From contig JAHBVH010000002.1 in NCBI GenBank assembly GCA_019637645.1, positions 62,001 to 126,000 on the forward strand: a stretch of 64,000 bases of DNA. The letters run 5' to 3'. The DNA is from Caldilineaceae bacterium. GTDB lineage: Bacteria > Chloroflexota > Anaerolineae > Caldilineales > Caldilineaceae. Below are positions 34,161 through 43,475 of the stretch, in pieces. The position numbers and the translations under genes were made by a program. How positions within the stretch are numbered: position 1 is the first letter of the stretch; each line of letters begins with the position of its first letter. The notes beneath the pieces were generated by a model. That model was not told the DNA's origin. It saw only the letters and a list, made by a program, of their open reading frames with translations, and searched no databases.

Positions 34161-35039
34161 TTACCCTTTCACTCCTGTGACTACAATGCCTTGAATGTAG
34201 GACTTTTGGGCCACAAAGAAGAGGAGGAGCGGCGGGATCATGGAAATAAAGGAAACGACCATCAATTCCGACCAGAGCACGCGATAGGTGGCGTTCAGAT
34301 AGGAGAGAGCCAGCGCTAGCGGGAAAGTTTCCATGCGGCTGAGATAGATGAGGGGGCCTAGGAACCAATTCCACGAGTTGGTAAATTCAAAAATGGCGAC
34401 AATCCCCACCGCGGGCATGGCGAGCGGCAGGATAATGCGCCAAAAGAGGCCCAAAATGCCACAGCCATCAATGCGGGCCGCATCATCCAGGTCGCGGGGG
34501 ATCGTCGTAAAGAACTGCCGCAACATGAAGACGTAGAAGGCGTTAGCAAAGAACTGCGGCACGATCAAGGGTTGATAGGTGTTGATCCAACCTAGCTTGG
34601 AGAAGAGGATAAAGAGCGGGATCATGGTCACCTGTTGGGGGAGCATCATGGTGCTCAGGACAAGCAAGAAAAGCACTTTGCTGCCGCGAAAACGTAAGCG
34701 GGCAAAGGCAAAAGCAACAATGGTGTTGGAGATAATCGATCCCACGACATTGCCCAAACTCAAATAGAGAGAGTTCCAGACAAAGAGCCCAAAGGGGACG
34801 GGAAAAATGGTCACCGCGTTGCTGTAATTTTCCCAGACGAGCGGATCAGGAATCCAAATCGGGGGAAACTGTTTCACCTGATCCGGCGACTTCAGCGACG
34901 TGGAGAGCATCCAGGCAATGGGAAAGAGGATGACGACCGCGCCCAAGATCAAGATCAGGTGGGTCAAGAAATGTTGCACCCGGCGTTCCCGCTGTTGACT
35001 GGGCGATAAATGGGACATACTACCGACCGCACTACTCAT
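34161..35039 (-). CDS. Carbohydrate ABC transporter permease (MalG type)
   Basis: A 292-residue membrane protein with a short polar N-terminus and about six hydrophobic segments. The EAA loop reads DDAARIDGCGILGLFWRIILPLAMPA, and the end is SYIQGIVVTGVKG, typical of MalG-type subunits. Its first four bases overlap the upstream permease (ATGA at 35036-35039). It is the last gene of the transporter operon on this strand. Substrate: a sugar, unidentified. Confidence 0.92.
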   Translation of the reverse strand: MSSAVGSMSHLSPSQQRERRVQHFLTHLILILGAVVILFPIAWMLSTSLKSPDQVKQFPPIWIPDPLVWENYSNAVTIFPVPFGLFVWNSLYLSLGNVVGSIISNTIVAFAFARLRFRGSKVLFLLVLSTMMLPQQVTMIPLFILFSKLGWINTYQPLIVPQFFANAFYVFMLRQFFTTIPRDLDDAARIDGCGILGLFWRIILPLAMPAVGIVAIFEFTNSWNWFLGPLIYLSRMETFPLALALSYLNATYRVLWSELMVVSFISMIPPLLLFFVAQKSYIQGIVVTGVKG

Positions 35040-36007
35040 GCGCGTTCTCCTCCTACTTCGGTTTCATAATAGACCCACAGACTGGACGATTTGAAGATCA
35101 AGAGGGTCAGCACCAGAAGAATCAGAAAGAGAACCCAAGCGAGGGCGCTGGCATAGCCTAGGCGGTATTGGCGGAAAGCCACCAAATAGAGGTGGAGCAC
35201 ATACATCATGGTCGAGTTGGCCGGTCCACCCGCACCACCGGTCATCACATAGGCATTGGTGAAAATTTGAAACGAGCCAATGATATTGGTGATCACCACA
35301 AAAAAGATGGTGGGGCTCATCATGGGTAGGGTGATGTGGCGCATGAGCCGCCAAGCAACGGCTCCATCGAGCCTCGCCGCTTCATATAGCTCGGTGGGAA
35401 TCCCTTGGAGACCGGCTAAGAAGATCAGCATATTGCCACCGGCTCCCCACACACTCATGATGACAAAGACGAGTTTCGCGGTGCGGGTATCAAAAAGCCA
35501 GCGCACGCCTTCGATCCCTACCAGGGACAGTAGCCAGTTAATGACCCCAAATTCCGGTTGGAAGAGATAGAGCCAGACCATGGAAGCCGCAATGCCGGGG
35601 ATGATGGAAGGTAGGTAGTAGATGATCCGATAGGCAGAGCGTCCACGAATATCCTGATTCAGCAGGAGCGCGATCATAAAGCCCGCGCCAATCGTCAACG
35701 GAATACTAAAGGCCACATAATAGGCCGTGTTGTAGAGCGATTTCCAGAAAAGTGAGCGGGTTGTGTCGAAGGAGACCATGGTGGTGTAGTTACTCAGCCC
35801 GACAAACTTCCAGGAAAACATGTTAGTTTCAAAAAAGCTTAAGGCAAATGACGCCAGCATGGGACCCAGGATAAAGGCCAGAAAGCCAATGATCCACGGC
35901 GAGATCAAGAGGTAGGCCATGATCTCTTCCGATTGGCGAATGGTCAAGCGCTTTCCCCAAAAACGCCTGGGCGGCCCGAGGCGCGCGCTATCTGTCTGAA
36001 TACTCAT
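35036..36007 (-). CDS. Carbohydrate ABC transporter permease (MalF/UgpA type)
   Basis: A 323-residue membrane protein. After a charged N-terminus come about six hydrophobic segments and the EAA loop (YEAARLDGAVAWRLMRHITLP). The penultimate MTGGAGGPANSTMMYVLHLYLVAF segment is characteristic of this family. It is coupled to the second permease by a 4-base overlap and is separated from the binding-protein gene by a 199-nt gap containing a perfect palindrome. Confidence 0.92.
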   Translation of the reverse strand: MSIQTDSARLGPPRRFWGKRLTIRQSEEIMAYLLISPWIIGFLAFILGPMLASFALSFFETNMFSWKFVGLSNYTTMVSFDTTRSLFWKSLYNTAYYVAFSIPLTIGAGFMIALLLNQDIRGRSAYRIIYYLPSIIPGIAASMVWLYLFQPEFGVINWLLSLVGIEGVRWLFDTRTAKLVFVIMSVWGAGGNMLIFLAGLQGIPTELYEAARLDGAVAWRLMRHITLPMMSPTIFFVVITNIIGSFQIFTNAYVMTGGAGGPANSTMMYVLHLYLVAFRQYRLGYASALAWVLFLILLVLTLLIFKSSSLWVYYETEVGGERA

Positions 36008-36134
36008 TCCAATGACCTCTGATGTCTATAGCTCCGAATGGCAGGCGTCTGACGACCACGGTTGCGACGAAGGTCTGCCTAAGCGCGTACCCGTGGCCCT
36101 TCGCAACGGTTGGAAAGGGGGATATGATTCGTCC

Positions 36135-36168
36135 ACACCTGGCAGGTTTGTACAAACCTGCCAGGTGT
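36135..36168. repeat. Perfect 34-bp palindrome between binding-protein and permease genes
   Basis: ACACCTGGCAGGTTTGT (36135-36151) is followed directly by its exact complement (36152-36168), with no loop. It is the longest perfect copy of the CCTGnCAGG family. It lies in transcript order just after the binding-protein stop and before the permeases, the same place as the hairpins at 294-330 and 520-561. Confidence 0.88.
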
Positions 36169-36206
36169 ATTGGGTACTTCAAACAGCCTCTTCCAAAGCT
36201 TGATAC

Positions 36207-37514
36207 TTACGCCGCAAAGTGTTCGTCAATGCGATCAACAATGAGCTGCACGCCTTCTTCCAGCCCCATTTCGTTGGTGATCCAGATTTGGTCGCTAATG
36301 GGGTTGTAGATCTCGGTAACGATTTGCTTGTCATCTTTGAAGATCGGGATCAAGCGGGCGTCGTCCATAATGCGGGTAAAGGCACCCACATCATAGCCCC
36401 CCTTGGCCCCTTCGGATTCGTTATTCCATACATCAGCAAGGCTGCGGCGGGCCGGTTGGAGCCCTAGCAAACTGAGGCACATGGTGGTCGCTTGCTCCGG
36501 CGCTGTGAGGAAGCGCATGAGTTCGACCGCCGCATCGGGGTTCTTGGTGCCTGCATAGCTGGAGTAGCCGTTGACAAAGGTCAGACCGGCTTTGCCGCCA
36601 CCAGGGGCTGCGGGCAGATCGATAAAGTCCCAGTTAAAGTTGTTCTGACGCATATAGTTGGTGACCGTCCAACTGTGCGATTCGATAAAGGCAATCTGGC
36701 CGGAAGAGAAGACATCGGACCAGCCATAGGTGCCCATGGAGCCTGGTTGGGGCGATACTGGCTCTGTCCCGTAGATGAGATCGTGGTGGAACTTGAGCGC
36801 GGCCAAGGCTTTTTCTTCGTTGAGCAGACACTTGGTGCCAAAGAGATCGGCGTTCATCCATTCGCCGCCATTGGCCCATACCCAATGATAGGGATATTGG
36901 TGGGTGACGTAGGTTCCCCAACGCCCTTCGTCCACATTGGTGGTGGCGCGGTAGGCTTCCAGATAATTTTCCCAGGTCCAGGTGGCATCGGGATAGCTGA
37001 CACCGGCAGCGTCGAGAATATCCTTGTTATAGGCCATGGCTACGGTGGAGACATATTTGGGCAGGCCATAGAGCTTGCCTTCGTAGACTTGGCCGACGAT
37101 GTTGCCGCTGTAGAAGTCCGCCATGTATTCTTCGTCGAAGTAATCATCCAGCGCCAACAACTGCCCTTCTTCCATCAAGCCAGCGCTCCACCAGACAAAG
37201 AAGACATCCGGGGCATCGCCCGCCACGGCTTGGGTGTAGAGCTTGTCCTCATAGTCGGGTGCTTCGGCGGATTCAAAGCTGACTTCGATGCCAGGATTGG
37301 CTTCTTGAAAGGCGGGAATGATCGTGTCGGTCCAAAAGGCAATGCCTTCGGGACCAATCCAGCTGCCTTCGGCTAGGCGCAGGCTGATCGGCGCGGTGGA
37401 TGGGCTGCTTTCGCCGCCTTGTGGGGCTGATGCTACACAAGCGGCTAACATGCCACTGGTTGCGGTGGCTGCCGACAAATAGAGAAAGTTCCGTCGACTC
37501 AGTTGCTGTTTCAT
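36207..37514 (-). CDS. Sugar ABC transporter substrate-binding lipoprotein
   Basis: A 435-residue extracellular solute-binding protein. The start at 37514 gives MKQQLSRRNFLYLSAATATS, a twin-arginine-like signal, followed by a lipobox (GMLAAC) for membrane anchoring; AGGAGGAGAG precedes it. A longer open frame to 37664 would only add a non-signal leader. The body shows family 1 hallmarks: IIPAFQEANPGIEVSFES, TYYNKDI-like VAMAYNKDILDAAGV, and ELMRFLTAPEQAT. It is the first gene of the 34161-37514 transporter operon. Ligand unknown. Confidence 0.92.
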   Translation of the reverse strand: MKQQLSRRNFLYLSAATATSGMLAACVASAPQGGESSPSTAPISLRLAEGSWIGPEGIAFWTDTIIPAFQEANPGIEVSFESAEAPDYEDKLYTQAVAGDAPDVFFVWWSAGLMEEGQLLALDDYFDEEYMADFYSGNIVGQVYEGKLYGLPKYVSTVAMAYNKDILDAAGVSYPDATWTWENYLEAYRATTNVDEGRWGTYVTHQYPYHWVWANGGEWMNADLFGTKCLLNEEKALAALKFHHDLIYGTEPVSPQPGSMGTYGWSDVFSSGQIAFIESHSWTVTNYMRQNNFNWDFIDLPAAPGGGKAGLTFVNGYSSYAGTKNPDAAVELMRFLTAPEQATTMCLSLLGLQPARRSLADVWNNESEGAKGGYDVGAFTRIMDDARLIPIFKDDKQIVTEIYNPISDQIWITNEMGLEEGVQLIVDRIDEHFAA

Positions 37515-37601
37515 GACTCTCCTCCTGTTTATATAAAGAACAATAGAACCTACGAAAGGGTAAATCGTTTGGGACTTGCGCACAGCGGCTGGTTTGCTCC
37601 G

Positions 37602-37634
37602 AAAGCTGACCGGTTTTTTAAACCGGTCAGCTTT
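37602..37634. repeat. Hairpin with AAAGCTGACCGGTTT arms
   Basis: 15-bp arms (37602-37616 and 37620-37634) pair around a 3-nt T loop. The ACCGGTTT core links it to the elements at 33223, 53705 and 59621. The right arm overlaps the end of the methyltransferase gene (stop region 37627), so it may act as its terminator. Confidence 0.72.
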
Positions 37635-38475
37635 GATATTCATCCCCATAGTGCCCGGTGCCATGACTCATGTGCGCTGGCTTGATGGCAGGGGTCCACA
37701 AAGGATCTTGGTAGACGGGTTGGGGGTGTGTCCACCCTGCTGGTTTGACAAGGCGTACTGCGATGAGTAAGGGCTGACCGGGATCGACATGGTCGCGCTC
37801 TTGGGCAGTCAGTTCACGCGCAGGCAGATTATGCAAGAAAGCCATGCGTGCCATGAGATTGCCATAGACGTGCAGCTGATAATCCGCGGTGCTCAAGCCT
37901 AGCTTATGCAACAGATTGTGAATGCCAATGGGGGTGGACCAATGATACATATAGAGCGGTGCGCCGGTGCCCATATCGAGCCCACGATGCAGGTAGAAAT
38001 CGACACACCAGAAGTTGATCAACAGCACGCCGCCGGGCTTGAGCAGACGAATGGCATGGTAGACAAAGGCTTCCAGATCATAGATGACCGCGGTGGTAAA
38101 TTGGACGACAAAGCAGTCATAGTTATCTCCAGCAACCTGATCGGCTCGACTGAGGTCGGCTACAACGCGCACTTCGGGGCTGTGTGGGGCTAGATCAAGC
38201 GCATCGGCTTGGGTGAGCCGTTCACCCCCATATTGGCGAATGGTGGTCGTCTCCCCGATTTCCAAGGCATGGCCGCGAATATCGGCTTGATACTGTTCGA
38301 GAAAGGCCGCCCAATAGTAGCGGATAATCGAAAGGCCCTGAGAACGACCGCCGTCCAACGGCTGGAGACGCCGGAGACGGGTGGCGCGTAGCTGGCGTAG
38401 TAGCGGCCAAGTTGTCCAATGGTTACTCTGTTTTACTTGCTGGTACTGTTGACGAAGTAACGTGTTTTTAGACAT
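37627..38475 (-). CDS. Class I SAM-dependent methyltransferase-like protein
   Basis: A 282-residue protein. The SAM loop appears degenerate but recognisable as IRGHALEIGETTT, followed by an acidic residue in ALDLAPHSPEVRVVADL, FVVQFTTAVIYDLEAFVYHAIRLLKPGGVLLINFWC as motifs post-I to III, and a long C-terminal tail. Such methyltransferases often sit among glycosyltransferase genes; none is visible here. The metallophosphatase gene ends 13 nt upstream. Target unknown. The gene overlaps the 37602 hairpin at its 3' end. Confidence 0.72.
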   Translation of the reverse strand: MSKNTLLRQQYQQVKQSNHWTTWPLLRQLRATRLRRLQPLDGGRSQGLSIIRYYWAAFLEQYQADIRGHALEIGETTTIRQYGGERLTQADALDLAPHSPEVRVVADLSRADQVAGDNYDCFVVQFTTAVIYDLEAFVYHAIRLLKPGGVLLINFWCVDFYLHRGLDMGTGAPLYMYHWSTPIGIHNLLHKLGLSTADYQLHVYGNLMARMAFLHNLPARELTAQERDHVDPGQPLLIAVRLVKPAGWTHPQPVYQDPLWTPAIKPAHMSHGTGHYGDEYQS

Positions 38476-38488
38476 GAGAGTGGATCGA

Positions 38489-39415
38489 TCATTCGTTTTT
38501 TGGAAAAGCTTTTACCTTCATTCGATGATGACGCAGGGGATTGGTACGATAGTAGCCTTGTTGCAGATCGAGTTGCACAACCGGCAGGTGAAACCAACCT
38601 GCTTCCAGCGCACTTGGATTCAAACCGATGGCCGTGAGGCGATTGCCAAAGGCCGCGCCGGTATCGATGTCGATAGAAACGGTACGCGCCAGGTCAACTG
38701 GGTGCGTACGCAGATAGAGCTGAGTCAGCTCATCGATCTCCTTTTCTTCGTCAAAGCCCAAGATGGTATGGCGCAAGAGTTGGGTGGGAGTGTGCCCATG
38801 GATCACAATATACCCATCCCAATGGTGGGGGTCAGCTTCAAAAAAGTCGGTACGAATCCAGATAAAGGACTCTTCGATCCAGAGCTTGCGCTCGGCCATG
38901 AGGCGATTATGGGCTTGATAATCCTGAATCGCGAGCTGATCCGCTAGGGGGATCGTCGGCATGATCCCGCCATGTACCATGAGAAAGCGGATCGTCTCTG
39001 CTTGATTGCCATAGATTTCTTGATGAAAGCATTGCAAATTTTTTAGAAAATCAAGATACCGCGGCTCGACCTTCGCAGCAAATTCGGCAATCGTGCGGCA
39101 GCCAAAGGAGCGGACGGTCGCTTCTGCCGCGTTTTCTTCCCAGATGCGGGTACCCCAGCGTTCGCGAAAATCGGCATCAAAGAGTGTTTGTAACAAAAGA
39201 TGCTCATGGTTGCCGATCAAGGGGATGGCCTGATCGCCTAACTCCATAATTAGATCCAACACGGCCTTGGAGGAAGGCCCATGATCAATATAGTCGCCTG
39301 TAAAGACAAACTTGGCAAGCGACGTATTATCCAGATGATTGATCAACGCCCGCAGCGGATCAACCATGCCATGAATATCGCCGATCACCCACGTCGTTGT
39401 TGCTGTTTCGGTCAT
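38489..39415 (-). CDS. Metallophosphatase (PPP-type serine/threonine phosphatase-like)
   Basis: A 308-residue calcineurin-like phosphoesterase. The metal motifs are all present in order: GDIHG (about residue 12), GDYIDHGP, GNHEHLL, and the later HGGIMPT and VIHGHTPT. These match bacterial protein-phosphatase / diadenosine-tetraphosphatase-type enzymes. An upstream extension of the frame runs through a repeat-like region, so the ATG at 39415 is chosen. It removes phosphate from a protein or nucleotide; the target is not evident. Confidence 0.88.
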   Translation of the reverse strand: MTETATTTWVIGDIHGMVDPLRALINHLDNTSLAKFVFTGDYIDHGPSSKAVLDLIMELGDQAIPLIGNHEHLLLQTLFDADFRERWGTRIWEENAAEATVRSFGCRTIAEFAAKVEPRYLDFLKNLQCFHQEIYGNQAETIRFLMVHGGIMPTIPLADQLAIQDYQAHNRLMAERKLWIEESFIWIRTDFFEADPHHWDGYIVIHGHTPTQLLRHTILGFDEEKEIDELTQLYLRTHPVDLARTVSIDIDTGAAFGNRLTAIGLNPSALEAGWFHLPVVQLDLQQGYYRTNPLRHHRMKVKAFPKNE

Positions 39416-39502
39416 GTGCTGGCTGTCATTCGTGCTGCGTGCCGTGTATGCTTTGCACGCGGCACCGTCACTGTCTTCACTGTCCTGCCGTCCCACTGTC
39501 TT

Positions 39503-40408
39503 CTACAAAACACAAGCTGCCGCACCGATCAACCCGGCCTCGACCCCCAAGGCCGCGGGGAGGATAGGCAATGCCCGGGTGTCCTCGGCATAAATGTGCG
39601 CCCGCGTGGCCGCGACAAAAGCCTCCCAATATAAGCCACCGGCCAGACCGAGGCCACCCCCAATCAGGATGGCTTCGGGATCGATGATATTGCATAGAAA
39701 GGCCACACTATTGCCCAAGGCCGCCCCAGCTGATTGCACAATATCCCTGGCTATGGGATCTTGATTCGCCACCGCGTGAAAGAGCACCTGTCCATTTGGC
39801 ACTGTTTGCCCCGTTGCCTGTTGATAGCGCGCCAGGAGTGCTGGCCCGGCGGCAAATTCTTCTAGGACTGGCTGCAAGGTTGTTCCACAGGTGGTGCAAA
39901 CTGTGCTCAGTGGCATGGAGGCAAGGACAAGCGCGTTGCCACGCGCCCCAGCTAAGGGTTTGCCATTCAGCATAATGCAAGAGCTAATCCCCGTACCGAC
40001 GGTAATGTAGCCAAAATAGGTGAAGGCTTGCCCGGCCCCATAATGGGCTTCGGCAAGCGCGGCAACGCGCACATCAGATTCCACCACAACCGGTAGGCCG
40101 AGCGTGCCCAAGGTATCTTTCACCGCGAGCGAACGCCAGTCGAAGTTGTAGGCGCTGGTGACATTCCCCGCCGGATCGACCAATTCACAGACGCCCATAC
40201 CCACCCCGACAAGGGGGAGTGCCTGCGCTACAGCTTGGTCTTGAAGCCGCTTTGCTAGCGCAACACAGGCGGCCAAAACCGCTTCACCCCCGCGGGCGGC
40301 CTGGGTCGCAATCGTCTCTTGGAAGAGGACGGTGCCAGTTTTGCTTTCGACAATGCCGCCCGCCACTTTGGTGCCGCCGACATCTAAACCTATGGCATAG
40401 TGGGTCAT
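39503..40408 (-). CDS. ROK-family sugar kinase or regulator
   Basis: A 301-residue ROK protein. The ATP phosphate motif is GLDVGGTKVAGGIVE, and the catalytic Asp is probably in VVVESDVRVAALAEAHYGAG, matching the usual E-N-D-A-N-A-A-A-L-G-E. The zinc motif, normally CxCGxxGCxE, reads VCTTCGTTLQPVLEE here, so one or two ligands are altered. There is no N-terminal HTH, which favours a kinase (glucose/ManNAc type) over a repressor. It overlaps the upstream SPFH gene by 4 nt (ATGA), a curious coupling. Confidence 0.87.
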   Translation of the reverse strand: MTHYAIGLDVGGTKVAGGIVESKTGTVLFQETIATQAARGGEAVLAACVALAKRLQDQAVAQALPLVGVGMGVCELVDPAGNVTSAYNFDWRSLAVKDTLGTLGLPVVVESDVRVAALAEAHYGAGQAFTYFGYITVGTGISSCIMLNGKPLAGARGNALVLASMPLSTVCTTCGTTLQPVLEEFAAGPALLARYQQATGQTVPNGQVLFHAVANQDPIARDIVQSAGAALGNSVAFLCNIIDPEAILIGGGLGLAGGLYWEAFVAATRAHIYAEDTRALPILPAALGVEAGLIGAAACVL

Positions 40409-41316
40409 GGTGTAGTCTTGGGTTGGGCGGCGACTAATTGGGCCAGCAAGTTGTTGCTGCTGGGCAGTAAAGTGATCTGGGCATTGCCGTCCAGCACCCG
40501 CTGGGTTTCCAAAATTTCAAAGAGCGCGTTGGCCACTGCTTCATCGGCGGCAATATCGCGTAGGGCCTCCCCAACAATTTTGGGCCGCATGGCTTTGGCT
40601 TTCCCAAATTCAACGGCGGCTTCGCGCTCGGCGGTGCTGGTGATGATATTGACTTGATTGGCGCCATCTTGGCGAATGGCCGCCGTCACTTGGCGTAGCC
40701 GGTTGACAACTTTTTCCTCGATCTGGCGGATCATTTGGCCGTCGCGGAAGTGTACTTTGCGAATATAGACCGAGCCAAGCTTATAGCCCCATTCGGTAGA
40801 CTTGGGTGAGACTTCGGCGCGAACCGTTTGGCTCATGGTGTGCCGTGTTTCGAGCATATCAGAGAGGGGCATATTGCTCAGGGTACGAACCGTGGCATTG
40901 CTCACATTGGCCGAGAGCGAACCTTGGGGATCGGCATTTTTGAAAAGATAGGCAACGGGATCGCTGATAAACATTTCATACCAGACGCCGATCCCCATGG
41001 GCGCGCCTTCTTCGGAGTTGACCGGCAGGCTGCGTAAGTACTTTTGATCGAGGCGCATGTCCAGGACATAGCGTTTGCCAAACCAACGCACAATAATGGC
41101 CGCGGGGCCTAATTTGAACCACAGAAAGTACAACCCTGGTTCGCGCAAGACGCCAATAACTCGACCAAAGAGGACATAGACATGGCTCGTGCCCTCTTCG
41201 ACAATTGCATAGAAGCCAAACATGCGCATGAGCCCTTTGATGATCGGCTCACCAATGAGCAAGACAAAAAAGGTAATCACTGCGGTGGTAAAAAATGAAC
41301 CTAATCCTTCAAGCAT
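40405..41316 (-). CDS. SPFH/Band 7 membrane protein
   Basis: A 303-residue protein. One hydrophobic segment near the N-terminus (TAVITFFVLLIGEPIIKGL) anchors it. The SPFH body follows: HVYVLFGRVIGVLREPGLYFLW, RTLSNMPLSDMLETRH, and a coiled region with ANQVNIITSTAEREAAVEFGKAKAMRP. It ends with a stomatin-like C-terminal segment. SPFH proteins make membrane microdomain scaffolds. It follows a second SPFH gene by 36 nt, suggesting a heteromeric pair like HflK/HflC. The GAAGGAGTC ribosome site is clear. Confidence 0.88.
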   Translation of the reverse strand: MLEGLGSFFTTAVITFFVLLIGEPIIKGLMRMFGFYAIVEEGTSHVYVLFGRVIGVLREPGLYFLWFKLGPAAIIVRWFGKRYVLDMRLDQKYLRSLPVNSEEGAPMGIGVWYEMFISDPVAYLFKNADPQGSLSANVSNATVRTLSNMPLSDMLETRHTMSQTVRAEVSPKSTEWGYKLGSVYIRKVHFRDGQMIRQIEEKVVNRLRQVTAAIRQDGANQVNIITSTAEREAAVEFGKAKAMRPKIVGEALRDIAADEAVANALFEILETQRVLDGNAQITLLPSSNNLLAQLVAAQPKTTP

Positions 41317-41352
41317 GAGTAGACTCCTTCGTTTCTTCGTGTTGCGTTGCCA

Positions 41353-42342
41353 TTATACCCGTTCCTCGAGAATCACCTGTTGGGCTTGGGTATAGAGTTG
41401 CAGCCGTACGTTGCGAAGATAGGCTTGCAAGACAGGCTCACCGTTGGCTTTTAGCTCGGTCAACTGCCCGGCCAACGCCTGGAGCGGCTCAACCTCGGCG
41501 CGGGCCCGGAGCGTTTCGATTTCGACAGCACGTTTGGATTGCACGATCTTCTGATCGGCGGAGGCTTGGGCCAAGCTAATGTCCGAGGAGACTTGGTTAT
41601 GGGCGGTGTTGATGGCCGCCAACGCCGATTCAACCTCTTGGGGCGGATCGATCGCAGTAATCAACGAAGCATCGAGTACTACGCCATAGCGTGCTTCGGA
41701 AGAGCGGCAATCTTCTTCCATGCGGTCGTTGAGCGCACTTAGATTTTTCCGGATGTCATTGATCGAAATCCCAGCCATAATATTCGCTTCTTCGGCACTG
41801 AGCGTTTCTAACAAGGGGGCGCTGGGTGCTTCAAAGCTGGCAATCCGCTCGCGTAGGACGGAAACAAAGTAGCCCATGGTGTGGACAATCGGTTGTTTAA
41901 CCCCAAACAAAAAGGCATAGAGATTGCGCTCGGAAATTCGATAGCGAATTTGGCCTTCCAATCCCGTGTTGAGTTGATCTTTGGTCACCGCATCGAGCAT
42001 GGTGCCATTGCGATTGGCCGTTGGATCTTCGAGATCTTTGGCCATAATGATTGTTTCTGTCGCCACAGAAACTTTGTAGATCCGTTCCCACGGCCATTTG
42101 AAATAGGGGCCGCCCGGGCCAATCACCCGTACTTGCGGCCAAGCATAGCGCTCCCGTTCATGTTCACGCAGGGTTTCGGCCAAGGGCGAGTCGAGAATGG
42201 TGGCCGACGCCACCCGTTCTGCACGCCCAAAGCTGGTCTTGACGGCGCGCTCATTCTGGTCTACGGTGTAAAAGCTGGTGAGAATGTAGCGAACCACAAA
42301 CCAGGCAATCAGGCCCATCAAAATTCCAGAGGATGCCCACAT
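41353..42342 (-). CDS. SPFH/Band 7 membrane protein (HflK/HflC-like)
   Basis: A 329-residue protein with an N-terminal membrane segment (ILMGLIAWFVVRYILTS) followed by VDQNERAVKTSFGRAE, the classic HflK/stomatin opening, then an SPFH domain and a helical region (DISLAQASADQKIVQSKRAVEIETLRARAEVEPLQAL). First gene of the SPFH-SPFH-ROK set, with ribosome site CAGGAG. No FtsH protease is nearby. Its role is probably scaffolding at the inner membrane. Confidence 0.88.
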   Translation of the reverse strand: MWASSGILMGLIAWFVVRYILTSFYTVDQNERAVKTSFGRAERVASATILDSPLAETLREHERERYAWPQVRVIGPGGPYFKWPWERIYKVSVATETIIMAKDLEDPTANRNGTMLDAVTKDQLNTGLEGQIRYRISERNLYAFLFGVKQPIVHTMGYFVSVLRERIASFEAPSAPLLETLSAEEANIMAGISINDIRKNLSALNDRMEEDCRSSEARYGVVLDASLITAIDPPQEVESALAAINTAHNQVSSDISLAQASADQKIVQSKRAVEIETLRARAEVEPLQALAGQLTELKANGEPVLQAYLRNVRLQLYTQAQQVILEERV

Positions 42343-42587
42343 AGATTGTTACTCCTGTTCGTAGATTGGCTTGACGATAACGATCTTTGCACGAGAAAGG
42401 TCAGTGCTTGAGCTGACCGACTAAACTCGCTTCATCATTCAGTATCCGCGATCAAGGTAACGATGCCAGTGAGGATAGCCCAACGTGCTTCTCCATTATA
42501 CACCACAATAGACCTTACACTGGGAAAAACGGTGGGCTACTTTCGCTTTGCGCTTCCTTCAACTAACGATCCTTGGCTACCAGGGGC

Positions 42588-43454
42588 TTATGGCGTGTTG
42601 GGTGGTAGATAGGTCGGTGCAACGCCAAAGACCAAAGTCACTGGTTTATCGGTCAGATTGTAATAGGCATGCGGTGCGCCCGCCGGAAGATAGAACCCAT
42701 CCTGCGGGCTGAGTTCAAACCACTGCTGTCCTTCCTTTTCGGGACAGTGCATATGCAGCGTTCCTTCCAGCAGGTAGAGGCTTTCATCACCGGCATGGGT
42801 TTGCAGATCGGTATGTTGGCCGGGTTGCAAGTAGATTTTTCCCACGGTCAGATGTTCGGTGGAGACAAGGAGCCCCACCAACACTTCGTGGCCGGTACTG
42901 CCTTCGTAGCGCCAGAGTAAGTCGTTTTCGCGCACCACCCGAATCGTCTGATCTTGAAGAATCGCCGCGCGATCCATGGGCCAACGCCCTAGGGCTTGGT
43001 CTTGCGTATAACTGACGGTGGTTAGCAGTGGCTGTTTACGTGCATAGGCTCCAGAGGTACCTTGGGAAGGTGGTGGCGCAAAATATTCAAGCACGCGCAG
43101 CGGTTCCCGGCTGTAGTTAAAGGCATGATGCCAGGTATCGCGGCGGAAGAAAGCCGCTTCGCCTGGTTGAACACGGTGGACTTCACCGGTGGCCGGATTG
43201 GCAATCACCATAGTGCCACTGAGTACATAATAGACGAGATCGGCGGCGAAGATCGTGCGAAATTCATCGGAATGGCGAAACGCGCCACCGGGCGGCAGCC
43301 CATAGATCAGTTGATGAATTTCTTGGCTAGAGACATAGATCCAATCTGCCACCGTACCAGCGACTGGATCGCCCCAGAGGTAGCGTGTCACTGCCGCATA
43401 GCGGAGATGGGTCGGTTCAGAAAAAGTTGGGCGGGGCGAAGGTTTATAGGCCAT
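42588..43454 (-). CDS. Two-domain cupin protein
   Basis: A 288-residue double-cupin protein. The N-terminal half carries VYYVLSGTMVIANPATGEVHRVQPGEAAFFRRDTWH (about 75-110). The C-terminal half carries GKIYLQPGQHTDLQTHAGDESLYLLEGTLHMH and FYLPAGAPHAYYN, with the His/Glu metal ligands of cupin motifs 1 and 2. Metal-binding cupins act as isomerases, dioxygenases or sugar-sensing proteins. It neighbours a Gfo/Idh/MocA gene in the same direction, so a role in sugar metabolism is likely. No strong ribosome site is seen. Confidence 0.85.
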   Translation of the reverse strand: MAYKPSPRPTFSEPTHLRYAAVTRYLWGDPVAGTVADWIYVSSQEIHQLIYGLPPGGAFRHSDEFRTIFAADLVYYVLSGTMVIANPATGEVHRVQPGEAAFFRRDTWHHAFNYSREPLRVLEYFAPPPSQGTSGAYARKQPLLTTVSYTQDQALGRWPMDRAAILQDQTIRVVRENDLLWRYEGSTGHEVLVGLLVSTEHLTVGKIYLQPGQHTDLQTHAGDESLYLLEGTLHMHCPEKEGQQWFELSPQDGFYLPAGAPHAYYNLTDKPVTLVFGVAPTYLPPNTP

Positions 43455-43475
43455 AATTATCAGTTAATTGAGCGT

